Below, piece after piece: positions 1-6,830 of a stretch of DNA of 11,982 bases. Location of the stretch: NCBI GenBank assembly GCA_036939975.1, contig JALLPB010000965.1:1-11982 (forward strand), read 5' to 3'. Within the stretch, counting starts at the first letter, position 1, and every line of letters begins with the position of its first letter. The position numbers and the translations under genes are program-made. Source of the stretch: Cyclostephanos tholiformis (taxonomy: Eukaryota; Bacillariophyta; Thalassiosirophyceae; Thalassiosirales; Thalassiosiraceae). The notes beneath the pieces are model-generated. The model made no database searches and was not told the origin of the DNA. It was given only the letters and a program-made list of their open reading frames with translations.

Positions 1-1
1 T

Positions 2-1372
2 CGTTTTCCACTCGTTTTTCACTTCAGGAGAGGAGTTATCCACCCGCCTAGGACAGAGTTATACTCCGCACCGGGTACTGTCGACACATACTCTTCTCAA
101 CTCGCCGAGCGGCTTTCGGCATGTCGGGCTGTCGCCGAACTCCTTGTACGGGAGCAGCGTTGCTGGCATCGCGAACTTGTCAATTCGCGCCGCCCGGACC
201 CACGGGTTTATTCAATCGGTGATATCGTCTTCGCGTGGCGCGCCACCAAATCCGACTCAACCCGCGGTCGTGTCGATAAATTGATGCACCCTTTCACCGG
301 CCCATGGCGGGTTGTCGCATCTCTCCCGGGGGCGTCGTACGAGCTTGAATACGCTACAAACCCCGCCAGGAAACTGAAAAAGCATGCCTCCGACCTCACC
401 CCCTACCCCTCGGAGCTTACACCCTTCGAACCCGTTGACGGGCCGGACAACAGATACGGTCAGCTCTACCGCCGATTCTGCAACACGCCGTACAGGGAGG
501 CTGGCATCAACGGTTTCAAAGCACCTCAGCCCTTTAATGTGCCCGCTCACTTCGCCCGCCGTGGCGACTTTCGGGACTTCCACTTCCCAACCCTCGCCGA
601 GCTCAATGATGAGCTCGATCCCTTTCCATGGGCCGACGATGCCGAGCGGGAACGATTCCTACATTCCAACGTGGTCGACGGCAGCGCCGTCATGTATAAC
701 GGCCCTCCGCCCAACCTACCCCCTGCCCCATCCCCTCCGCCTATCCCACCCATCAGCATTCTTGTGCGGAGTATTATTGATTCACAAGATCGTCTCTTCT
801 TCATCTCTCATTCCCTCAGCAACCCCTCCATCCGCGACTGGCGCCTCGCTCGCGTTGCTTTTGCCGACAGCACCGCGCTCTCGCCGTCATGCCTGCAGGA
901 TGGGCGGTTCCTCATGGAATTCTACACCCTCCATTATGACGACATCCGTTTCAATCTCACCAACCAGCGTTACTGGTTACAATATCATCGCCTGGGCGAT
1001 CTTGCTACGCCAAGCCCAACTACCACCACCCATCTCATTCGCCCCTCTGATACCTCGGAGTCTTTTGCTGAGCGTCACAAACTAGTGCCATTCCGCCGCT
1101 GGATTAACCTCACGCACTACGACACGTACCTCCATGGGCCCTTCAACTTTGCCACGGTTCACGGTCGCAAGACCCGCGATCGTATTGCCCAAGACGACTG
1201 GGACATCTTGTCCAGCCAACGCGGACGCTTCGAAAATCCCTTACCACGGTTCGATCTACCATCCTACACCATCCACGTCGACAGGGGCATTCATGTCGCC
1301 TATCACGACGACTCACACGCCGCCTGCCTCTGCACGGCGTCAACATTGGATGTCGATAGAGTCCTCCGATGA
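2..1372 (+). CDS. Gypsy-type Pol, C-terminal part (integrase C-terminal region plus extra tail domain), 5' partial
   Basis: Frame 2 is open from base 2 to the TGA at 1370-1372, giving 456 residues that continue from outside the window. An ATG at 281 lies inside the domain and is not the true start. Residues about 70-135 look like the C-terminal part of a gypsy integrase, the region that binds DNA and helps target insertion: a YSIGDIVF strand (from about 205), then a GPWRVV strand (from about 296) and a hydrophobic-basic end. The catalytic core lies upstream, out of view. A proline-rich linker follows at about 700-755. Residues about 255-335 then form a separate globular-looking segment containing RLFFISHSL and RYWLQYH. 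I associate such an extra tail with diatom gypsy elements, from memory only. No stop or frameshift is visible, unlike the copia copy downstream. Identity as gypsy Pol is likely; the role of the tail is unknown. Confidence 0.78.
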   Translation, partial: RFPLVFHFRRGVIHPPRTELYSAPGTVDTYSSQLAERLSACRAVAELLVREQRCWHRELVNSRRPDPRVYSIGDIVFAWRATKSDSTRGRVDKLMHPFTGPWRVVASLPGASYELEYATNPARKLKKHASDLTPYPSELTPFEPVDGPDNRYGQLYRRFCNTPYREAGINGFKAPQPFNVPAHFARRGDFRDFHFPTLAELNDELDPFPWADDAERERFLHSNVVDGSAVMYNGPPPNLPPAPSPPPIPPISILVRSIIDSQDRLFFISHSLSNPSIRDWRLARVAFADSTALSPSCLQDGRFLMEFYTLHYDDIRFNLTNQRYWLQYHRLGDLATPSPTTTTHLIRPSDTSESFAERHKLVPFRRWINLTHYDTYLHGPFNFATVHGRKTRDRIAQDDWDILSSQRGRFENPLPRFDLPSYTIHVDRGIHVAYHDDSHAACLCTASTLDVDRVLR

Positions 1373-1852
1373 CAAAAGGTCGCGAGTACCCTTTCGTCCA
1401 CCCCTTCTTTTCTCCAGCAGCCAAAAGGGACCCCCCAGCATCAGTCACCTCATCATCGACTGTTGGGAGGTGAAATCTGTGCAGCATATGCAGCATTCCT
1501 TAGCCACATGCAGCGCTGGTGACTTGGGTATCCTCGTCAACTATTGTTTGGGCACATAAGAAGACCAAGGTAGCAAGTACCTAGGACTCTTCCTGATCTG
1601 CCACGTGGAACCCAGTCAATATGGCCCAAATTTTAGGCCACAAATGCCAGCCACTTTCAGCCCTGTTTCCGAGGGCTCTTCCAGCCTCTCTGACAAGCCT
1701 CAATTCAGAGAAGCTGCATCATGCGCAAGGATGATTTGCTCGCATTCTTAGTTTAAGAACCTAAAATAAGCTCACAAAATTTCCTGCTTCAGAGACCTTC
1801 CGTTCCTCTTCTTCTTAAGTGGTGCTCCATTACCAACGAATTCACACCCATC
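1373..1852. repeat. Probable gypsy LTR and leader between Pol end and Gag start
   Basis: This 480-base stretch separates the Pol stop from the Gag ATG and contains no convincing gene. The position is where the 3' LTR of one gypsy copy, or the 5' LTR of the next, must lie. A plausible left edge is TGTTGGGAGG at 1461-1470, since LTRs usually begin with TG. CCAACG at 1833-1838 is a one-mismatch inverted partner of TGTTGG, which would give an LTR of about 378 bases. Against this, no strong polypurine tract sits directly before 1461; the nearest purine run is AAAAGGGA at about 1423-1430. With no second LTR in the window the ends cannot be confirmed. Composition is more balanced than in the flanking GC-rich ORFs. 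Confidence 0.5.
1820..1838 (+). other. Weak candidate primer-binding site
   Basis: TGGTGCTCCATTACCAACG begins with TGG, as a site complementary to the CCA end of a tRNA primer should, and lies just upstream of the Gag start, where a primer-binding site is expected. I could not match it to a specific tRNA. It also conflicts with an LTR end at 1838, so only one of the two readings can be right. Confidence 0.22.
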
Positions 1853-4276
1853 ATGTCTTCTCCTTCCAACCCTGGCCCGATTGCCAAGATGTCTTTCGTT
1901 CCCAAGGATCCTGTATCCATTCAGGTGGGACGCCTTTCTGCCTCTGTCTACCCAAAGGTCGAACCTAGCATGCCCGTCTTCGAGCGCGCCCACGCCTTCC
2001 AAGTGACCAAGAGCGCCCTCGAAGCCCTCAACGTTGACACACGCCTCATCCTTGAAGCAATGGGCGTACAGCTCAATTGCAGCACGACGGTCGATGGCCT
2101 CATCTCTGATTGGCGCGGTCTCTTCGACACCGCATGGCGCGACTTCCGTCACCTTTCGATCATCTCCTTCCATGACTCCGCCGGCACCGCGATCGACAAC
2201 ACCACCGTGGCCGGCAACCCCGCCCTGCTTCTCCCCGTTGTCGACGGACCCCTTGCCGGTTGCCGCCAGCAAGATGTCCGATTTGTCCGCGTCATGTGCA
2301 CTCTCGACTTCGGCAGCCTTGTCACCCTTCATGACTATGGCCCAACCACCCTGCGCGTCGGGTTTTATCTTGAGCTTCCACAAACGACCACTGCGATGAC
2401 AAACGGCGCTGGCGGGGTATATAACCTCACTACGTGGCATGGCCCAGCCGACCTGTCCACCCTCACCGGCGACGAGGTGCGCCGCCAGATATTGGAACCA
2501 ACTCTACAGGATGGCCCTATTGCCTTACGCCCCGCCGACTTCAACCTCGGCGACGCGAACGTCAACACATCCGTCATCCGCAAGACCATCTACACGAAGA
2601 TACTCAAGCTGGGTTTTCGCCAAATCTGTGCGTCAATCTTCGCCCAGTTGTGCCCGGGGTACAGCAACCAACCCCACGCCGTCCTTGAGCATATTCGCCA
2701 AACATCCACGGGACCCGACGGCCAGCCCGTTACCGCAACCGTCATCGAGTACTATCAACGCGTTATGAACGCCATCTGCCCATTCGCCACCCAACAATGC
2801 TATCCTATTGACGTCTGCAGCCGGTTTATCCAGGGGCTTGATGCGACGCTGCTTCCCTCCTTTCGTCGCCAGTACCTTAACCACTCCATGGTCCACGACC
2901 TCAATGGCGCCCTCCAGCGCGGCACCCTCATCACCATCCTGACCGCCGCCCAGGCCGCCGAGGACGAACGCAACCAGATCCAGGAGATCGCCCGGGGTAT
3001 GCTCGTCAGTCAGGGATTCTTCTCTCAGGTCGCCACCACCGCTGGCGCGAACGCGAGCCAAGCGGAGAAGACCCTCAGCCACTACAACGGCGGCGACACC
3101 AGCGAACGCCCCAAACGGAATTGTTGGGGATGCGGCGGCGACCACTCGTGGATGCGTAAAGGTACGGTCGTCTGCCCTCGTGGCACTGACCCTGCTATCA
3201 TCAAGACAGCCGCAGAGAAGTATGCGGCATACAAGGAACTCATGGGGACCAAGCGCGGCGCACGCAGGCGTGGCCGCGGACAATCTGTCGAATTCAAGGA
3301 CCTAGACGCTAAATCCCAGAAGAAGATGCGTGAAGCCGTGCTGGCGCTGTCCCCCAACAATGCCAGCATGACGTCCAACAGCACCATCACCACCAGCGTC
3401 TCCAGCGTGTCGACCGCTGGCACGACGCCCAAGGTCTTCATGCTCGGTGTCCCGGTCTTCAGCATGACTCCACCTGCACGACGCGTACTACCCGTCCCCA
3501 TCCAACCTGCGTTCCCGCATATCACCCTTCAGCTCGGATCCGTCTTGGGCTGCGGCAACTGTCCCGCCATACGCTGCATCATCGACACCGCGGCAGCTCT
3601 AACGACCAGCAATCTAACCTTCTTTGCCGAGATCGCGAAAGCATATCCCCATTGCGTGGCATCCATCCACAGCCCGACCGACTACTCTCCCATCACCTTG
3701 AGTGGCATTGTCCAGCAGGGAGGTTCATCCATCACTACGGACTTGACTGTCGGCTTTCAATTCCACCTTCCGTATCTGACCAGGGAGGGTTGCCCAACCA
3801 GCTTCGTCGTTGCGGCAGGACTCGACGTCACTGTCAATGTCATCCTCGGGTTGCCCTTTATCACGCAGACCAAAATGGTGATCGACACATCGGACTGCGT
3901 TGCGGAGCTCCGCGCGCTCGACTCCCCGCCCTTCCCGATTGACTTCCGGCGCGCCATGTGCGCAGCTCCAATTGTCGATGAGGCCCGCGCTGCTGCGAAT
4001 GCAGCCCGGTACGCCTCCATCGTTCAGGAGGTTGACGCTGTCGTTGCACACGTCACCGCCAGAAGCAGAGACGCTCCACCGCCCTCCGAACAGGCATGTA
4101 CCAAGCGAGGGAGCGCCCTCAAACCCAGCAAACGAGCGCGGGCTGTCCATTTCGACACTCGCAACGACGAGACCAGCAGCACTGTCTCTGTCGGGTCTAG
4201 CATTGACCAGCCAGCCGAGACACCAGAGGTTACCTCCCCCATTTACGATCTCGATGATTATGCCCCCTTCGCGTGA
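1853..4276 (+). CDS. Gypsy Gag-protease polyprotein
   Basis: An intact 807-codon ORF from an ATG placed soon after the probable LTR. The first 400 or so residues form a capsid-like Gag region. A nucleocapsid zinc knuckle follows: Cys424, Cys427, His431 and Cys441 (spacing CX2CX3HX9C, looser than the classic CX2CX4HX4C), then a basic stretch GTKRGARRRGRG. A retroviral-type aspartic protease starts near residue 555, with the catalytic motif IIDTAA (Asp578, codon 3584-3586) and the later VNVILGLPF element. The protease would cut the polyprotein into particle proteins. The ORF ends at TGA 4274-4276, which lies inside a GTGAGT splice-donor match. Spliced RNA would leave this frame after 4272 and run on into reverse transcriptase, so this product may be the unspliced form. 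No disabling change was seen. The family is clear; the Gag subdivision is inferred. Confidence 0.85.
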   Translation: MSSPSNPGPIAKMSFVPKDPVSIQVGRLSASVYPKVEPSMPVFERAHAFQVTKSALEALNVDTRLILEAMGVQLNCSTTVDGLISDWRGLFDTAWRDFRHLSIISFHDSAGTAIDNTTVAGNPALLLPVVDGPLAGCRQQDVRFVRVMCTLDFGSLVTLHDYGPTTLRVGFYLELPQTTTAMTNGAGGVYNLTTWHGPADLSTLTGDEVRRQILEPTLQDGPIALRPADFNLGDANVNTSVIRKTIYTKILKLGFRQICASIFAQLCPGYSNQPHAVLEHIRQTSTGPDGQPVTATVIEYYQRVMNAICPFATQQCYPIDVCSRFIQGLDATLLPSFRRQYLNHSMVHDLNGALQRGTLITILTAAQAAEDERNQIQEIARGMLVSQGFFSQVATTAGANASQAEKTLSHYNGGDTSERPKRNCWGCGGDHSWMRKGTVVCPRGTDPAIIKTAAEKYAAYKELMGTKRGARRRGRGQSVEFKDLDAKSQKKMREAVLALSPNNASMTSNSTITTSVSSVSTAGTTPKVFMLGVPVFSMTPPARRVLPVPIQPAFPHITLQLGSVLGCGNCPAIRCIIDTAAALTTSNLTFFAEIAKAYPHCVASIHSPTDYSPITLSGIVQQGGSSITTDLTVGFQFHLPYLTREGCPTSFVVAAGLDVTVNVILGLPFITQTKMVIDTSDCVAELRALDSPPFPIDFRRAMCAAPIVDEARAAANAARYASIVQEVDAVVAHVTARSRDAPPPSEQACTKRGSALKPSKRARAVHFDTRNDETSSTVSVGSSIDQPAETPEVTSPIYDLDDYAPFA

Positions 4277-4438
4277 GTGCGCGCCAGCTCTGAAGCTTGA
4301 TTGCATAACTATTTGTTGCGGTGTTTACCCCGCGGAGCGATTACGCGCTAATTGTGCTTTGTTACAATGCACTAAGCATATATAATATCGATTATTCATA
4401 TTTCACAGATCTTGACATTTCCGTCGCTCACCTTGCAG
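4273..4438 (+). other. Candidate GT-AG intron joining Gag-protease to reverse transcriptase
   Basis: A donor GTGAGT lies at 4273-4278 and an acceptor CTCACCTTGCAG ends at 4438, enclosing 166 bases that are visibly AT-richer than both sides. Branch-point-like sequences inside include GCTAAT, CACTAAG and, nearer the acceptor, CTTGAC. Removal leaves two bases of a codon (GC, 4271-4272) that pair with C at 4439, after which codons continue from 4440 in the reverse transcriptase frame with no stop. Without splicing the frames cannot be connected. Gag-protease stops at 4274-4276, and the reverse transcriptase frame has stops at 4383-4385 and 4413-4415, so neither a single frameshift nor stop readthrough bridges the gap. 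The nearer CAG ending at 4408 would lead straight into a stop. Splicing itself is not demonstrated. Confidence 0.6.
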
Positions 4439-5127
4439 CGCGGGACAAGCCACCCCACCCGACGATGGTCCACCACCGGTGTTTACCCTCCACGATGGTC
4501 CCCTTAACCACCCGGTTGAACCTATCCGGGTCGCCCGCAAAATTTGGGGCCGGAAGCGCCCGAATGTTTTCCTGGACGATCGGGGCTTCCCCGACCAATC
4601 ACATGAGTTTGATGTTGTCCTCCATAACATCGATGGCGGACCTATCCTCCGCCGCCGCAAGCATCCCGCCCCCGATCTCGACGATATTGACCCACAATTC
4701 GCATCCACATATGTCGAGGCCACCCATGGCGCGCGCTTGCGCACGGACCTTGACTTAACACACTTGGATCCCCCCATCCGCGACGCCGTCTATGCCCTCA
4801 TCCAAAAATATTGGTCAGTATTTGACGACAAAGGCCTTTTCCTTCCCGTCAAGGACTACAAATGCTCCATCGACACCGGCAATGCACGCCCGATCTGCGT
4901 CAGAAAGATCAACTATGGGCCACGTGAAGTCCCGATTATGCAGAAATGCATCTCGTCCCTCGAACGACTGGGCCACATCCGACAGGTACACGGCGACCAA
5001 GAGCACGTCCGCCATATCGACGACTTTGTGTGGCGGTTTTGTGTTAACTACATCCCTCTCAATCAGGTCACTTGGCCCATTGCATACCCAATTCCCCGAT
5101 GCGACTCCGCCGTTAACCTCACGTTTC
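4439..5127 (+). pseudogene. Gypsy reverse transcriptase, N-terminal fragment, truncated 3'
   Basis: This frame is open from 4416 and joins Gag-protease through the candidate intron. It encodes a linker, then the fingers region of a gypsy reverse transcriptase, the enzyme that copies element RNA into DNA. Visible landmarks are KDYKCSIDTGNARPI (about 4852-4896), a helix with REVPIMQKCISSLERLGHI, and the strand FCVNYIPLNQVTWPIAYPIP ending near 5100, which matches the conserved R-x-C-x-D-Y-R-x-L-N then Y-P-I/L-P pattern of gypsy enzymes. Similarity ends near 5127, before the palm aspartates; the YxDD motif, RNase H and integrase are absent. The frame then reads through unrelated sequence to a stop at 5181-5183. 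No internal stop precedes the break. GTG at 4479 is a possible unspliced start but I consider it unlikely. The fragment cannot be an active enzyme. Confidence 0.75.
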
Positions 5128-5180
5128 GCTACCTCACAATTCCAACCACCTTCACTCTGGTATACAGTTCTCAGCTACCT
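5128..5180. repeat. Gypsy/copia junction with a 7-base direct repeat
   Basis: GCTACCT occurs at 5128-5134 and again at 5174-5180, bracketing 39 bases that match neither the gypsy reverse transcriptase nor, clearly, the copia protease. It falls exactly where gypsy similarity ends and copia similarity begins. It could mark microhomology at a breakpoint or a leftover target-site duplication. Seven bases can also recur by chance. Confidence 0.35.
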
Positions 5181-5799
5181 TAGGGATGGGTCATGTCCAT
5201 TCAGTTGCAATATTTCCATCATTGCACCCTCTGGTTGTTTCACTAGCATTGCTTTTGATGGTTCATTGTTGATAATTGATTCTGGCGCCTCAGTGTGTAT
5301 CTCTCCTCATCGCTATGATTTTCTCACCTATCAGAAAAGCAACATGAAGATCAAAGATTTGTCTTCTTCCAATGTTGTGGCTGGTGAGGGCTTGCTCCGG
5401 TGGAGTGTTGCTGACATTGCTGGCAGAACGGTTACATTGGAGCTACCGGGTTACCATATACCAGGCGCGGAGGTTCGTCTTCTCAGTCCTCAAGTCCTTC
5501 TCTCAATCTTTGGTGGTCATACTATGCAAACAAAGCAAAAAGTAGAAGTGTATTTGGAAAATGGATTGATCCTACACGTCCACTTGTGTCCACAAAGTTG
5601 CCTTCCATTGTTACCATTTGTGCCCAGTGACAGTGACATGCCTGCTAGTTTCTGGTGTGATGCGTTTGCATATTCCGCCGTGGATGTCGCTAAATCCAGG
5701 TCTGTACTGTCCACTTCAAACCAGAATTTATCCAGTTCGCAGAAGGAGTTACTCTTGTGGCATCAGCATCTATCTCATGCAAATTTAGCTTGGATCTAA
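5179..5799 (+). pseudogene. Copia protease and pre-integrase segment
   Basis: Frame 1 encodes an aspartic protease of copia type. The catalytic motif IIDSGAS has its aspartate at 5278-5280, and the later GYHIPGAEVRLLSPQVLL supplies the typical strand and hydrophobic loop. After a variable stretch comes the pre-integrase motif LWHQHLSHANL (about 5755-5787), which carries the histidine half of the integrase HHCC zinc-binding domain. The protease would release Gag and Pol products in the particle. The ORF stops at TAA 5797-5799, but the same frame continues immediately with the integrase cysteines, so the stop is a lesion, probably CAA to TAA. The reading upstream of 5179 in this frame is gypsy DNA out of frame. 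Gag and its zinc knuckle are absent. Confidence 0.75.
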
Positions 5800-6830
5800 A
5801 CACTTATGTGGGACCATAAATGGGTTCAGGACACCTCCACTGCTGCTTCCCTTCACTCTGGTCCTTTTATTCATTGCAAATCTTGGGCTCCTTTGTGTGA
5901 TGTTCGTGGTCTCAAATGCTCTGCCTGTCTCTGCGCTAAAGCATCTATCCGTCCTTCAACAAATGCCTCAAAACCACTTCTACCAGTGAAGACAAATGTT
6001 TTGAAACAGTCCCATCTTGTCCCTGGTAGTTGCATCTCAGTAGATCATTACATGTCATCTGTTATGGGACGCCTCTCACACACATTTGGCCATGTGCGGG
6101 TTGGGTAATCTTGTGGCACTCTCTTTGTTGATCATGCCAGTGGAAAATTGTTCAAATTTTGCCAATATTCTATGAATGCAAATAAAACTATATTAAGTAA
6201 ACATCATTTGGAATTGCTTGCTCATCAGGAAGGGATTACTATCAAGGAATATCATGCCAACAATGGAGTATTTGCATCAAATGAATTCAAGGACGAATGT
6301 GATTCATTAAACCAACAATATACATTCAGTGGGGTTGGTGCCCATCATCAGAACAGCATTGCTGAGTGGAACATAAAAACGGTTGCGCAATGGGCTTGTG
6401 CAAATATGCTTCATTTTGCTCACCATTGGCCTGCTCAAGCTAGTGTCCGTTTCTGGCCTCAGGCAATAGAATATGCAACATGGGTCTTCAATCGATTGCC
6501 AAATCTCACATATGGATTGTCACCAAATGAATTATGGTCTTCATGTCGTGCTCCTACAGAAGAGTTCCATCGGTCACATGTGTTTGGATGTCCTGTCTAT
6601 GTTCTTGATGCTGCCCTGCAGGATGGCCACAAAATCCCAAAATGGGTTCCACGGGCTTGTCTTTGTGTCTTCCTTGGTTTTTCCTCCTTGCATTCTTCTC
6701 AGGTACCCTTAGTTATGAACGTGGAAAGTGGAAAAATATTCCCCCAATTTCATGTCATCTTTGATGATAAATTTGAAACAGTTTTGTCATTGACACCAAC
6801 AAATCAATTGGAGACAAGTGGAAGTCGATT
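5800..6830 (+). pseudogene. Copia integrase, catalytic residue lost
   Basis: Still in frame 1. The zinc-binding cysteines appear as KCSAC (Cys codons 5917-5919 and 5926-5928). The catalytic core follows: the first aspartate in CISVDHY (6043-6045), the position of the second in YHANNGVF, and the glutamate in NSIAEWN (6364-6366), about 35 residues after the second site as expected for a DD35E integrase. The second acidic residue, normally HADNG in copia elements, is asparagine here (AAC, 6259-6261), so this enzyme would be inactive even without the stop at 6106-6108. A C-terminal GKIFPQFHVIFDD strand ends the recognised part. Around 6801-6812 the frame changes, because KWKSILHLKRECF, the expected continuation, lies in frame 0 while frame 1 ends at TGA 6838-6840. 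An intact enzyme would join element cDNA to host DNA. Confidence 0.78.

Larger units (their letters stand above)
2..5127 (+). mobile_element. Ty3/gypsy LTR-retrotransposon material (two copies or one rearranged copy)
   Basis: This block holds, in order, the 3' end of a gypsy Pol, a gene-free stretch that is probably an LTR, a complete Gag-protease ORF, a candidate intron and the first part of a reverse transcriptase. Within one gypsy element the order would be LTR, Gag, protease, reverse transcriptase, RNase H, integrase, LTR. Finding the integrase end upstream of Gag therefore implies two elements in tandem sharing an LTR, or a one-LTR circle that was integrated and cut. Both coding parts share a GC-rich, C-ending codon style unlike the DNA to the right, which supports one family. 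The right edge is set where the reverse transcriptase similarity stops. The left edge is the window edge. No second LTR is present, so the exact boundaries cannot be drawn. Confidence 0.8.

Noticed and set aside
384..1085. 233-codon frame 0 ORF overlapping the gypsy Pol end
   Set aside because: Pro/Ser/Thr-rich shadow of the frame 2 Pol reading, with no domain and no reason for a second gene.
1772..2440. 222-codon ORF on the minus strand
   Set aside because: It lies opposite Gag and arises from the GC-rich, C-ending codons of the sense frame. It has no recognisable domain. Similar minus-strand ORFs at 2633-3283 and 3725-4306 are explained the same way.
3900..4385. Frame 0 ORF overlapping the end of Gag-protease, as a possible frameshift route to Pol
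   Set aside because: It ends in stops at 4383-4385 and 4413-4415 before the reverse transcriptase frame opens, so it cannot link the two.
4462..4501. Direct repeat ACGATGGTCC at 4462-4471 and 4492-4501
   Set aside because: It lies within the Pol linker coding sequence and is explained by a repeated Asp-Gly-Pro motif; no further copies were seen.
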